Source: an uncultured Acidobacteriota bacterium (GTDB lineage: Bacteria; Acidobacteriota; Terriglobia; UBA7540). Taken from it: a stretch of DNA of 64,000 nt. The position numbers were made by a program, and so were the translations under genes. Of this stretch, positions 10,400 to 20,185 are shown piece by piece. Position 1 is the first letter of the stretch, and each line of letters opens with the position of its first letter. A model generated the notes under the pieces. The model did not search any database and was not told where the DNA came from. It was given only the letters and a program-made list of their open reading frames with translations. Where the stretch lies: the NCBI GenBank assembly GCA_937900045.1, contig CALCEB010000066.1, forward strand, positions 12,787 through 76,786, read 5' to 3'.

Positions 10400-11564
10400 G
10401 TTGCAGCACTCCTTGGAAGCGTGGATCATTCAGCGGCAACAAGGGTCTCGACTTCAATTGGGAAAGAAATAGGGCGACCCAGATGCCTCCGACCCCCATG
10501 ATCGCCACCCAGTCCGTCCAGTGGAAGTGCGGTCCGGTCTTGTCATAGGCGGGCACCATCAGCCAGAACAAATCCACAATGCTGACCACAAACAGCAGCG
10601 CGGCTGCGATTGACAGCAGACGCTTTTGGTAGGTGACCACACGTTGCAAGAGGAGCAGGAACGGCACTGCAAAATGGAATACGATCAGAAACAGGGCAAC
10701 CCACGCCCACCCGCCGTTGGCGCGGACCACATACCAGGGAATTTCATTCTGTAAGTTGCCGGCCCAAATGATCAGGAACTGCGCAAAGGAAAGGTACGCC
10801 CACAGAATGGTAAACACCAGAAGAAGGTTCCCGAAATCATGAAAGCGGTCAGGCACCAAGACCTTGGACAAGGGCTCGCGGTCGGAAAGCAACATCGCCA
10901 CAATCGTCATCAAGGACATTGCCCCCACGGCCTCGGTGATCACAAACATCATTCCATAGATCGTCGAAAACCAGTGAGGCTCGAGCGACATAATCCAGTC
11001 GATCCCCGCCCAGCTCACCGTAAATCCATAGATCACCAGGCCAGGTCCACTGAGGTTCCGCATTTTCTTGATCAGTTCCGGCTCTCCGGTCTGGTCCTGC
11101 TCTGTGGACCACTTGACCAGAAAATAGCCAATTACAATCCAAAGCGCGAAGTAAATGATCGTGCGGATCACAAAGAATGGAACGTTGAGGTACGGTTCCT
11201 TGTATTTCAGAATGGGGTCCGCCGCAACGGCTGCAGGTTGCGCCCAAAGATAGAGATGGCGCAGGCCAAGGAGGACGGGAATAAAAAAAATGGCCATCCA
11301 TCCGATGGTCTTGGCCCCAGATTCCAGTGGCCGCCGCAATACAAAGCCCCATCGTCCGGCTACCAGGTGGTGGAGCATCAGGATCCCCATCGAGGCCAGC
11401 CCGATTCCAATCCAGAAAACGAAGCCCAGAAGATAAGACCTGAAGAATTGCGTGGGCTGAATGAAATATTCCACCGCGCACAAGGCGAGGCCAATCAGGC
11501 CCAACGCCAAAGCAATCTGCCGGGGGCGGGAAAGTTCGGGTTGGAGCGATTCGCTGGAGGTCAT
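10392..11564 (-). CDS. actF: Alternative complex III subunit ActF (NrfD-like quinol-binding membrane subunit)
   Basis: 390 residues and about 10 hydrophobic helices, of the NrfD/PsrC-related type. Conserved stretches such as VSWAGIDWIMSLEPHWFSTIYGM are typical of ActF. It forms the second membrane subunit of alternative complex III, paired with ActC. The start codon overlaps the stop of actE (ATGA), so the two are probably translated together. Confidence 0.92.
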   Translation of the reverse strand: MTSSESLQPELSRPRQIALALGLIGLALCAVEYFIQPTQFFRSYLLGFVFWIGIGLASMGILMLHHLVAGRWGFVLRRPLESGAKTIGWMAIFFIPVLLGLRHLYLWAQPAAVAADPILKYKEPYLNVPFFVIRTIIYFALWIVIGYFLVKWSTEQDQTGEPELIKKMRNLSGPGLVIYGFTVSWAGIDWIMSLEPHWFSTIYGMMFVITEAVGAMSLMTIVAMLLSDREPLSKVLVPDRFHDFGNLLLVFTILWAYLSFAQFLIIWAGNLQNEIPWYVVRANGGWAWVALFLIVFHFAVPFLLLLQRVVTYQKRLLSIAAALLFVVSIVDLFWLMVPAYDKTGPHFHWTDWVAIMGVGGIWVALFLSQLKSRPLLPLNDPRFQGVLQHE

Positions 11565-12268
11565 TTTCCCTTTTCCGAAAGGAGCTGTGGGCGCTCAGTG
11601 GCCGGCACATTATCAATCGTAGAAGCCTGACTCAACTGCAGAGCGCGAATATAGGCCGCGATACGCCAGCGGTCTTTCACCGGGACGCGCTCGGCGTAAC
11701 TGTACATGGTGCCGTATCCGTTGGTCATTACATCAAAGAAATGTCCAACCGGCGCCTGCACCAACCGTTGGACATGGAACGAAGGCGGTGGCGGAAACCC
11801 TCGCCGCACCACTGTTCCTCTGCCACTACCGGTGTAATCGTGGCAAGGCGTACAGTAAATATTGTACCGCTCCCGGCCCCTCTCGAGATCCTTCTGAGTG
11901 ATTGGAAACGGGAAAACGTCCGCCAACTGGCCATTGATCTTTCCCGTATAGAGCAACTCATCGGTGCGAAGCTCGCCGCGAGCCACCGTCCCCGGCACGG
12001 CGGGCCGCTCCGAGCGTCCATCCGCAAAAAAATTGGTGGGAGCCAGAGGATCATAGCGCGGCTGGACGTGCATATCGTTCCGGCAGGCCGAAAGAGCAAC
12101 AACGGCCAAGAAGGTGCAAGGCAAACCCGCTTTCGAAATGAGGCGGCGCCGCCACAAGCCGCCGCACCCCTTGAGGAGAGCAGAAGTAGGATGATTGCAT
12201 GACGGAACGAATTCCGCCCCATGAGAATTACGAATGAGTTTCCACAATTTCAAGTGTCCCAACTCCAT
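11561..12268 (-). CDS. actE: Alternative complex III subunit ActE (mono-haem cytochrome c lipoprotein)
   Basis: About 235 residues from the ATG at 12268, which has an AAGGA ribosome site; a longer frame reaches 12301. The N-terminus shows a lipobox (LAVVALSAC), so it should be a lipid-anchored periplasmic protein. A class I cytochrome c domain carries haem motif CTPCH and a likely axial Met in the TNGYGTMYSYAERV region. ActE passes electrons from the ActA/B arm toward the oxidase. Neighbours are actD upstream and actF overlapping downstream. Confidence 0.92.
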   Translation of the reverse strand: MELGHLKLWKLIRNSHGAEFVPSCNHPTSALLKGCGGLWRRRLISKAGLPCTFLAVVALSACRNDMHVQPRYDPLAPTNFFADGRSERPAVPGTVARGELRTDELLYTGKINGQLADVFPFPITQKDLERGRERYNIYCTPCHDYTGSGRGTVVRRGFPPPPSFHVQRLVQAPVGHFFDVMTNGYGTMYSYAERVPVKDRWRIAAYIRALQLSQASTIDNVPATERPQLLSEKGK

Positions 12269-12301
12269 CCAGCAGGTCCTTAACTCTGAACCTTGCTGCA
12301 C

Positions 12302-12850
12302 TTATACTGGCACTTCGCTGACGCCCTTGGGGCTCAAGGATTGCAAGAACTCTTTGGTCCTTTCCCGGTCAAACTTCTTGTCCCGCGCCTTGATACACAG
12401 AAAGAACTTGGTGCGGCTGGCGAGCTCAAACCGGGACACGTTAAAGACCGGATGATAGGGCGTCGGAAGGCCGTCAAGAATCAGCATTCCAAAAACACAG
12501 GAGACCGCCGCGCAAAGGACTGTCAACTCAAATGTGATCGGAATGAATGAGGGCCAACTGTAGTAAGGCTTTCCGCCGATATTGAGGGGGTAGCCGAACA
12601 CATTGGGATAAACCTGCAGAAAGAACCCGCCAAAGCAGCCGATGAATCCTCCAATCAAGGTAATCATGGGCAATCGAGTCTTTGGAAAACCCACCGCCTC
12701 AGCGAGGCCTTCCACCGGAAACGGGGCGTAGGCATCGAGTTCCCGGTAGCCCGCCTCAGAAGCAGTGCGGGCGCTCTTCACGAGCTCCTCGGCACTGTCA
12801 AACTCTGCCATGAGCCCATACATCGTATTTTGCCTGGTCGATTCGCTCAT
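12302..12850 (-). CDS. actD: Alternative complex III subunit ActD (DUF3341)
   Basis: About 182 residues. The family opens with MYGLMAEFDSAEELVKSA and continues with YRELDAYAPFPVEGL, followed by two hydrophobic helices around the VLCAAVSCVFGMLI region. This matches the DUF3341 membrane subunit ActD of alternative complex III. It holds no cofactor and is thought to support the ActC/ActF core. The gene lies between actC and actE with short spacers. Confidence 0.92.
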   Translation of the reverse strand: MSESTRQNTMYGLMAEFDSAEELVKSARTASEAGYRELDAYAPFPVEGLAEAVGFPKTRLPMITLIGGFIGCFGGFFLQVYPNVFGYPLNIGGKPYYSWPSFIPITFELTVLCAAVSCVFGMLILDGLPTPYHPVFNVSRFELASRTKFFLCIKARDKKFDRERTKEFLQSLSPKGVSEVPV

Positions 12851-12910
12851 AAAAACCCAATCCTGATGGCGGGCTCGCCGCCCCCTCACTCGAAGGGACG
12901 GACAGCAGGC

Positions 12911-14302
12911 TCAGTGCGCACTCTCCTCTACCGTCTTATGGACCAACTCCCTCACCTCAAAAATGGAGATAGCAGGCATCACCCGGATGAATAAATAAAA
13001 TAGCGTCAGGAACAAACCCATGGAACCGGTCAGGACGGCCCAGTCCCACTTGGTGGGATAATACATGCCCCACGCAGAAGGCATGAAATCCCGGTGCAAG
13101 CTGGTTACTACAATAATAAACCGCTCGAGCCACATTCCAATCTGCACCGTGGTCGCGATTAAGAACAGGGAAACGGTATTGGTGCGGATCTTGTGAGACC
13201 AGAGGAAAGTCATGGGAATAACGATATTGCAAGCCACCAGCAGCCAGTACCAAGGAGCATACGGGCCCGTCATCCGGTTCATCATCATGTACCGCTCATA
13301 CTGGTCGCCGCTATAGAAAGCCATAAACGTTTCCATCACGTAGCTATAGGTAACAATGAAACCAGTGGCCAAGAGCAGCTTCGCCATGTTGTTCAAATGG
13401 CGCTCAGTGATGAACGCTTCGAGGTGGTAGAACTTTCGAAGAGGGATGCCCAACATGACCACCATTGCGAAACCTGAGTAAATGGCCCCTGCTACGAAGT
13501 AAGGCGGAAAGATCGTGCTGTGCCAGCCCGGAACCAGAGCGATCGTAAAGTCGAAGCTCACCACCGTGTGTACAGAAACCACCAGCGGGGTTGCAATACC
13601 CGCGAGCAGTAAGGATGCCGTTTCATGCCGCTTCCAATGGACGGCCGATCCTCTCCACCCCATCGATAACATTCCGTAAATCTTTTTAACAAACAGGTTC
13701 TTGGCTTTATCTCGAAACGTCCCGAAATCCGGAATCAGCCCGGTGTACCAAAAGAGCAACGAGACCGTAAAATAAGTGGACACTGCAAAGACGTCCCAAA
13801 CCAGCGGACTGCGAAATTGGGGCCACACCCCCATCGTGTCCGGGTAGGGGAACATCCAGTAAAACAGCCAGGGACGGCCCATGTGCAGCAGAGGAAACAT
13901 ACCCGCGCACATCACTGCAAAAATAGTCATCGCTTCCGCAAAACGGTTGATGGAGGTGCGCCACTTCTGCCGCATCAGCAGGAGGAACGCCGAGATCAGG
14001 GTGCCGGCATGTCCAATTCCAATCCACCAAACGAAGTTGACGATGGCAAATCCCCAGGCGATGGGGACATTGATTCCCCAAATCCCGACGCCAACGGCGA
14101 ACAGATAACTGATCGCCATATTCAGGATCAGTACAAAGATGATGGCAATCCCAAAACCCAGGAACCAACCCTTGGGAGTTTTCTCGGTCAGCACGATGCC
14201 GCCGATTTTGTCGGTCACCGAGGCATAACTCTGCCCAGCGCCAATCCAAGGGCTCTCAGGCGTGACGAGTGACGGCTTTTCCTCGATCACAGGGTCCATC
14301 AT
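12911..14302 (-). CDS. actC: Alternative complex III subunit ActC (NrfD-like quinol oxidation subunit)
   Basis: 463 residues with about 10 hydrophobic helices of the polysulfide-reductase NrfD family. Motifs include WWIGIGHAGTLISAFLLLMRQ and FPLLHMGRPWLFYW, characteristic of ActC/HybB-like quinol sites. It oxidises menaquinol or ubiquinol and passes electrons to the iron-sulfur subunit ActB. The two adjacent ATGs at 14302 and 14299 are both usable. The gene starts one base after the end of actB, so the complex is probably made stoichiometrically. Confidence 0.94.
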   Translation of the reverse strand: MMDPVIEEKPSLVTPESPWIGAGQSYASVTDKIGGIVLTEKTPKGWFLGFGIAIIFVLILNMAISYLFAVGVGIWGINVPIAWGFAIVNFVWWIGIGHAGTLISAFLLLMRQKWRTSINRFAEAMTIFAVMCAGMFPLLHMGRPWLFYWMFPYPDTMGVWPQFRSPLVWDVFAVSTYFTVSLLFWYTGLIPDFGTFRDKAKNLFVKKIYGMLSMGWRGSAVHWKRHETASLLLAGIATPLVVSVHTVVSFDFTIALVPGWHSTIFPPYFVAGAIYSGFAMVVMLGIPLRKFYHLEAFITERHLNNMAKLLLATGFIVTYSYVMETFMAFYSGDQYERYMMMNRMTGPYAPWYWLLVACNIVIPMTFLWSHKIRTNTVSLFLIATTVQIGMWLERFIIVVTSLHRDFMPSAWGMYYPTKWDWAVLTGSMGLFLTLFYLFIRVMPAISIFEVRELVHKTVEESAH

Positions 14303-14303
14303 G

Positions 14304-17300
14304 CTACTCCTTGATTTCCGGATTCGAATTTCGCAATTTCGCCAAATACGTGGTGCGCGGCCGGGTATTAAGATCAGCCAGAAGTGTATAATTCCGGGAT
14401 TGCCCCTTCAACTTGGCTACTCGGCTGTTCGAATCAATGATGTCCCCGAACACAATCGCCTTGGTCGGACACACCTGCTGGCAGGCCGTCTGAACCTCGC
14501 CATCCTGGATGGTGCGGTTTGCTTCTTCAGCTTTGATCTTGACCTCGTTGATGCGCTGCACGCAGTAGGTACACTTCTCCATCACGCCACGGCTTCGTAC
14601 TGTGACGTCAGGATTCCGCAAACCAAACAGGCTGGGCGTGTTCCAATCCGAATAGAGAAAGAAATTGAAATGCCGGACCTTGTACGTACAGTTATTCGAG
14701 CAGTACCGCGTGCCCACGCACCGGTTATAGATCATTTCGTTCAAACCCTCGGGGCTATGAACCGTGGCGCCCACCGGACAAACGTATTCGCAGGGGGCGT
14801 TCTCGCATTGCATACAGGGCACAGGCTCGTTGTAAATCTTTGGCTGGTCCAGATCGCCCTGGAAGTAGGAATCGATCCGGAGCCAATGCATTTCGCGGCC
14901 CCGCGAAACCTGGTCCTTGCCCACCACGGCGATGTTATTCTCGGCTTGGCACGCGATCACGCAGGCATTGCATCCAATGCAAGCATTCAAATCAATGGAC
15001 ATCCCCCATTGGTAGCCTTCCTTATAGTTATAAGGGGGATACAGAGACTGAGCTTGCGTCGTTTCTTCCGGCGGATTCTTGGCAAAGTCCGGGTTTTGCT
15101 TGAAATTTTCAAGCGTACCAACCCTCAACAGGCCGCGCTGGAATGCCGTCTGGCTTTCGATTTCGGTCTCGACGCCGTTTTCCTTCATGATGCGGTGGTG
15201 CTGGGTCGTGACCAGCTTATAAGTATCACTCGTCTTCTGGATTTGAAGACCGGAGGCGAACCAGGGCGATTGCGACGAACGAATGACGTAGGCGTCGTAG
15301 CCAATCCCCGTGCCGATCCGACCCGCCCTGCGGCGGCCATAGCCGAGGTAGACCACAAAACAATCATCCGCCTGCCCCACGGAAATCCATGCGGGCGCCG
15401 TGACGCTCCGCCCACCCATGGAGACCTTCAAAACGTCGCCATTGCTGATGCCAAGCCGTTGGGCCGTCGTGGGACTCACTGAGGCCACATTATCCCAAGT
15501 CAGCTTGCTAACCGGTTTTGGCAACTCTTGAAGCCAGCCGTTATTGGTATACCGGCCATCCCAAACTGTAGGGTCAGGACGGAAAACCACCTCCAGGCCG
15601 CCCTCACGGCTGCTTCCCGCGACCGGGGAATCGACGCCCGCCTTCAGAGCAACCTTCTTAGGCGGAAACGCTGTGTCCGGAATAACACCCTTTTCTAGCC
15701 ACACCTCCCACTGCTCATCGAAATTCGCGCCGGGCTTCTGCTTCATCCAATATTCGCGAACGATCTCATGGCCCGTCCTGCCCTCCTGTCCTTGCAGGAC
15801 CGTCAGGATCTCATGCGCTGACACGCCGTTATAAAGCGGAGCAATCAAAGGCTGGATAATTCCCGCCGTGCCGTCGTAAGCGCGAGCATCACCCCACGAT
15901 TCCAGGTAATGCGCCTCCGGAATATGCCAGTGGCAGTATTCCGCGGTCTCGTTGTCGTAAAGGCTCAAGTGAATGCGCAACTTGGCCTTTTGCAGCTTGT
16001 CTAAAAAAGGAATGTCCGCCGGTGCGTCGTAGACGGGGTTCCCGCCGAACAGCACCAGCGTTTCCACCACTCCATTATCCAGATCGGAAGCTAACTCCCG
16101 CAGAGACTGAAATTGGCCCGTAGGATTCGCCTCAACCGGTTCCGTATAAGTCACACTCTTTCCCACTGCGCCCAAAACGTCATTCATCGCATGGGCTAGA
16201 GCATGGACCACAGGCGGCTGTTGTTCCCCGGCCACCACGACGCAAGCGCCCTTGTGATTCTGGAGGTCTCGGACCACCGCCTCGATCCAGCCGGCCGGAA
16301 CCCCTGCGGGAGCGGTCACCACCGAATTCACCTTCACACCGAGCTGTGCAGCTAAGGACCCCGCCACCGCATCCACATCGCTCGACTTCAATCGCAGCCG
16401 GTGGTCCGCCTGCACACCCGTCACCGTCGGTGTGCATTCAACTGCGTAAAAACGGCTCATCGAGGAGTCGGGTCCGGTCACCCGGCGCTTGTTTGAAAAT
16501 TCGCGCGCGTACCGCACAGACCCGGGGCCGCTTGACATGAAATCCGAATCCAGCGCCACCACCACGTCCGCCTGGTCAAAGTGATAGACCGTTTCAACAT
16601 ACTCACCGAAAGCCATCTTGGCTCCGGCACGCACGTTGTCTCGTGCCAGCGGTTCGTACTGATGCCATTTTGCCTGGGGAAACTGCGTCAGGATATCGTG
16701 AAATTGATCGGCCAAAGCCGGAGAGGTCACCGCTTCCGTCAAAAAACGGAGCCCCGCTCCCTTCTTGGCCAGATATTGGCCCCTCAACTCCTTTAAGAGG
16801 TCGAGAAAGTCGCTATAACTGCCGACGTGCCCTTCGCGCAGCACCACCTGCGAGCGGTCGGGGTCATACATATCGAGCAGAGAAGCCTGCGCGTAGATAT
16901 CCGTCGATCCCAGACTCGCCGGATGGTCCGGATTACCCTCGGCTTTGGTGGGCCGCCCCATGTGGCTCTCCACCAACAGCCCCGTGCCATAGCCCCGGAA
17001 AGGAATCGAAGTGGCATAAAACAAAGGATGACCAGGGATGATCTGCTCGGGGGCATTGACATAAGGAACAATCTTTTCGACCGGCAACTTGGTACAAGCC
17101 GTCAACCCGAGGAGGGTCGTGGCCGCGCCCGTCACCTTCAGAAAATCACGGCGGCTGACCCCTAATCTTGACTTTGGGTCGTCGTAAGGATACTCGTGGT
17201 CACGGAAATCCCGGAATTCCCGGCTTTCTGCCAGGTCATCAAGGCCCCGCCACATCCGCTTCCCGCCGGACTTTGCCAAGGCTGAGCGGACGGCAGCAAG

Positions 17301-17336
17301 ATCGATTGGGGTCTGTAAATTATCTTTACCGCTCAT
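14304..17336 (-). CDS. actB: Alternative complex III subunit ActB (molybdopterin-oxidoreductase-like plus ferredoxin domain)
   Basis: 1010 residues. A Tat signal (SRRDFLKVTG) is followed by a large domain of the molybdopterin oxidoreductase fold. In ActB proteins that domain carries no Mo cofactor. The C-terminal ferredoxin-like domain shows CIGCNACVIACQ, CMQCENAPCEYVCP, the RCVGTRYCSNNC group and a last CTYC with CQQVCP, enough for four FeS clusters. It carries electrons from ActC to the haem subunits on the periplasmic side. The Tat signal indicates export in a folded state. The length fits the fused form of the family. Confidence 0.95.
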   Translation of the reverse strand: MSGKDNLQTPIDLAAVRSALAKSGGKRMWRGLDDLAESREFRDFRDHEYPYDDPKSRLGVSRRDFLKVTGAATTLLGLTACTKLPVEKIVPYVNAPEQIIPGHPLFYATSIPFRGYGTGLLVESHMGRPTKAEGNPDHPASLGSTDIYAQASLLDMYDPDRSQVVLREGHVGSYSDFLDLLKELRGQYLAKKGAGLRFLTEAVTSPALADQFHDILTQFPQAKWHQYEPLARDNVRAGAKMAFGEYVETVYHFDQADVVVALDSDFMSSGPGSVRYAREFSNKRRVTGPDSSMSRFYAVECTPTVTGVQADHRLRLKSSDVDAVAGSLAAQLGVKVNSVVTAPAGVPAGWIEAVVRDLQNHKGACVVVAGEQQPPVVHALAHAMNDVLGAVGKSVTYTEPVEANPTGQFQSLRELASDLDNGVVETLVLFGGNPVYDAPADIPFLDKLQKAKLRIHLSLYDNETAEYCHWHIPEAHYLESWGDARAYDGTAGIIQPLIAPLYNGVSAHEILTVLQGQEGRTGHEIVREYWMKQKPGANFDEQWEVWLEKGVIPDTAFPPKKVALKAGVDSPVAGSSREGGLEVVFRPDPTVWDGRYTNNGWLQELPKPVSKLTWDNVASVSPTTAQRLGISNGDVLKVSMGGRSVTAPAWISVGQADDCFVVYLGYGRRRAGRIGTGIGYDAYVIRSSQSPWFASGLQIQKTSDTYKLVTTQHHRIMKENGVETEIESQTAFQRGLLRVGTLENFKQNPDFAKNPPEETTQAQSLYPPYNYKEGYQWGMSIDLNACIGCNACVIACQAENNIAVVGKDQVSRGREMHWLRIDSYFQGDLDQPKIYNEPVPCMQCENAPCEYVCPVGATVHSPEGLNEMIYNRCVGTRYCSNNCTYKVRHFNFFLYSDWNTPSLFGLRNPDVTVRSRGVMEKCTYCVQRINEVKIKAEEANRTIQDGEVQTACQQVCPTKAIVFGDIIDSNSRVAKLKGQSRNYTLLADLNTRPRTTYLAKLRNSNPEIKE

Positions 17337-17358
17337 GAGCTCCGCCTACGCAATTGAT

Positions 17359-18018
17359 TTACCGGTGACATGTGTAGCAGTCCGTGACTTGCGTCGCATC
17401 CTTGATCTTATATTCTTTCACTAATCTCCTGCCGAGCGCGTCCTGGTTTGGCGGTGGCTTGTAGGTCACGCTGAACACATATTGACGGGGCCGGACGTAA
17501 CGCCACGGATGCTTGTGGCAGTTGATGCACCATCGCATGTAGAGAGTGTTGGCCTTCCACGTGATTGGCATGTCTCCAACCGGCCCGTGGCAGGTTGTGC
17601 AACCAATTCCCTTGTGAATGTGAATGCCATGATTGAAATAAACAAAGTCTGGCAACGCATTGACGCGGGTCCATTCAATGGAATTATTGGTGAAATAGCT
17701 ATACCGCACCGGCTCGAGCATGGGGCTGTTCACCCAGATTTTGGAATGGCAACTCATGCAGGTGTGGGTTGGAGGAATGCCCGCGAACGAAGAATTTTCC
17801 ACCGAAACGTGGCAGTACCGGCAGTCGATGCCCAGTCCGCTGACGTGATGTTTGTGGCTGAAGGGAACGGGCTGCGGGTCATGCACCCCCACGTTGGTGT
17901 AGTAAGAAGAAAAATTGACCCGCCAGCCTAAGTAGCCGAGCCCGGCCAGAATAAAGGCGGCGCCATAGATGCTGACCCGGGCGATGGTATTACTGCTTCG
18001 ATGAAATATCTGCGGCAT
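17359..18018 (-). CDS. actA: Alternative complex III subunit ActA (pentahaem cytochrome c)
   Basis: 219 residues with an N-terminal membrane anchor and five CxxCH haem motifs: CRYCH, CMSCH, CTTCH, CINCH and CYTCH. Numerous extra His residues are available as second axial ligands. ActA is the electron-exit subunit of alternative complex III. It is the first gene of the respiratory operon, 22 nt ahead of actB. No strong ribosome site is visible before its ATG. Confidence 0.95.
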   Translation of the reverse strand: MPQIFHRSSNTIARVSIYGAAFILAGLGYLGWRVNFSSYYTNVGVHDPQPVPFSHKHHVSGLGIDCRYCHVSVENSSFAGIPPTHTCMSCHSKIWVNSPMLEPVRYSYFTNNSIEWTRVNALPDFVYFNHGIHIHKGIGCTTCHGPVGDMPITWKANTLYMRWCINCHKHPWRYVRPRQYVFSVTYKPPPNQDALGRRLVKEYKIKDATQVTDCYTCHR

Positions 18019-18695
18019 GAGTTCAACCGGTTAAATATGACTGGTTGCCAAGGCGTAGAGCACGGTTCTTCTCCCTTGCAACCAGGCTTGGCAGAAGCAA
18101 AACCGCCATCCCCTCAAGATCCTGCCTCGCCGGATTTGAAAGACGGCAATTCCTCCCGCTGTTGATTTGGCCTTCGATGAATGTCAGGTTCCAATATAGA
18201 GAGCTTCCCCCGTCCGCGCCGGATCCGAGAAAAATTTCGATCCTCTGAAGAACAAAAGATGGCGCTTCGCGGAGCAACGCCAGATTGGGTTTTGTAAATC
18301 ACACGGCAGTATACCCGCCAGGTTAAAAATCTGTCAAATTAATCTGAGAGATTTTTTCTCTTTTTGCACATCCCGCCCGGCTCCCATCACGCGTCATGGA
18401 TCGCTTGACAACAAGGCCATACCGTCAGATCGAGTCAATCTCTTGCATTGGCAGATTTCCAGCTTTGCTTTTCCTCTGCTCGCATAAACTTCGCATTCGG
18501 GTTCGCCCTTCAAGAATTTCGCCACATGCTCCTAGCAAAAACCGGCGGGCACAAATGCCGCCGGGACCTTCCGGGATAGTCCACACTCGAAGTCCGAAAT
18601 TATAAATCTAGAACCTAAAATTGGGAGAGGAAAATTATAGTTCTGAGGATTGAAGGGAAAATGCGGGGCCGGGGCTTTACCTCATCATGAGCAAG
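18019..18695. other. Intergenic region upstream of the act-cox operon
   Basis: This stretch separates two minus-strand operons and holds no convincing gene; the small frames in it lack ribosome sites and family features. It contains the operon promoter at 18308-18337 and a roughly 290-nt leader before actA. In the rest I see no repeat or further site. Confidence 0.6.
18308..18337 (-). promoter_or_regulatory. Sigma-70-type promoter for the act-cox operon
   Basis: On the minus strand TTGACA (18337-18332) and TATACT (18313-18308) are separated by 18 bp; the -35 is perfect and the -10 is near consensus. It points toward actA, with a 5' leader of about 290 nt. No other promoter of this quality was seen in the 13-kb operon, so it may drive all of it. 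Confidence 0.7.
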
Positions 18696-20084
18696 TCAGG
18701 GGATGGCCAGTGCGCCGCTCCAACTCTCATAACTCCGTCCAGCTCTCTCGTATTCCTTGAAGAAAGCGAGATAAGTCAACGCATGATATTCCACAAACCT
18801 CTTGCGGAATGGCCGCGATTGGGCGAGCTCGTGCAACGGCCGCCACGTCCCCGAATTCAGATAAACCCGGCTCATGTTTCCGTTCCCGCCGGGGAGCGTA
18901 TCGAGCGGAACATGCTCATAGTGGTGGGTGTGTCCGTAGATGATGCGGCGGGCGGAGCCAGATTTGAAGACTTCCTCGTCCAAAGCGTAACTTGAGTATG
19001 AACTGCTCGGCGCTCCGATCTTTGCCACCAGCCAGGAGAGCAGATCATTCGGCTCATCGCCGAGCATCCACTTGGAAATTCGCAAAACATCGTCCAGCTT
19101 TTCGGAATCGTCGAAGCGAAAGGCCCGGTGTTGCTCCCGCACAAAAGGAATGCGGGCAATGCTGTCCGCCAGATCGTTCCAAACCTCTCGGACCTGTCGG
19201 CGTTGGTCGCGGTCAGGACATGTCTGCCGCAGAAGCGCATCAATCCATACCGGGATCAGCAGCATGGGCCTGACATTATCAATCTCCTTCAGTCCTTCAA
19301 GGCAGGTCACGGGAAGCGAACCGCCCAAATCGCGTTTCACGGCGAAAGAAAATGCGTCCACCAGATCCACCACCACGGCGTCACCCAAAGATGGGCGGTT
19401 GCGGTCCCCGGCGTAATTGAACGAATCGAAGATGTCTCCATGCCGGGCAAAGATGGCGTGGTTCCGGTAGATTTGGCGCACCGCGGCGGCAGCCGGCTCG
19501 TCCGGGTCGTGTGGAAAGGATTGCGTGGGGTCGTTGTCCAGGCCGAGAGCCTCCACGATCGAAGCACGGGTAGGATTATAAGCAGGCGAAGGAAGATGAT
19601 AGAACCAGTCGTGATTCCCCACGAGATAGTGAATATGAACCGGGACCGGAACACGCGAAGTGTCCGGCTCTTGGGACAACTTCGCCGTCCGCCCGTCTGT
19701 GGTCGCCGGCGGCAGGGTCAGGCCAGCCGGCCCCCTCAAGGCTTTCAGGAGAGCGAATGCGCCGGCGTTGTGCTGAAGGATCGCGTCTGTGATGGTTTGA
19801 ACCTTACGAATCAACAACGGGCTTTCGGGCAGGTCCCAAGGGCGCACAAAGCCCAACTCTCCCGGTTTTTCATCCAGCCACTTGGTTGACCGCAGCACGT
19901 CCAGGATATCGCCGAGGAGCAGCAGGTGAACTTCGTCAATCGGCTTGTACTTTCCGTCCGCACGCCAAGATGCATCATAGGCCAGGTCGCGAAGCCGGTC
20001 TCTGAAGATGTGGAACGCCCCTTCGCGGACCGTCTGGCCGGAGGTTCCATCCGTCAAATGCAAATCACTAATAATGACGATCAT
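18696..20084 (-). CDS. Calcineurin-like metallophosphoesterase
   Basis: 462 residues with the ordered metal-binding motifs of the family: ISDLHL at the N-terminus, LLLGDILD, LVGNHDWF, a middle His region and a C-terminal GHTHHYEH. These ligands bind two metal ions that activate water for phosphoester cleavage. No signal peptide is visible, so it is probably cytosolic. The substrate is unknown; the protein is longer than simple phosphodiesterases. It lies at the left border of the phage block, and nothing links it to phage function. Confidence 0.85.
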   Translation of the reverse strand: MIVIISDLHLTDGTSGQTVREGAFHIFRDRLRDLAYDASWRADGKYKPIDEVHLLLLGDILDVLRSTKWLDEKPGELGFVRPWDLPESPLLIRKVQTITDAILQHNAGAFALLKALRGPAGLTLPPATTDGRTAKLSQEPDTSRVPVPVHIHYLVGNHDWFYHLPSPAYNPTRASIVEALGLDNDPTQSFPHDPDEPAAAAVRQIYRNHAIFARHGDIFDSFNYAGDRNRPSLGDAVVVDLVDAFSFAVKRDLGGSLPVTCLEGLKEIDNVRPMLLIPVWIDALLRQTCPDRDQRRQVREVWNDLADSIARIPFVREQHRAFRFDDSEKLDDVLRISKWMLGDEPNDLLSWLVAKIGAPSSSYSSYALDEEVFKSGSARRIIYGHTHHYEHVPLDTLPGGNGNMSRVYLNSGTWRPLHELAQSRPFRKRFVEYHALTYLAFFKEYERAGRSYESWSGALAIP

Positions 20085-20185
20085 AGTCTTATGCCAAGCC
20101 TCCTGTTGGGGTTCTGGAGCAAGGGGTTCGAAAGTCTGAGGGCGAAGAGCGCGTCAACCGCGAGGGGGGATCAGCGGCTTCCGCC

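Noticed and set aside
18023..18277. 84-codon minus-strand frame in the act leader
   Set aside because: No ribosome site, and it would lie within the long 5' leader; no family features.
20085..20185. Left attachment site of the phage block
   Set aside because: I compared it by eye with 49789-50228 and found no direct repeat longer than chance, and no tRNA at either border.
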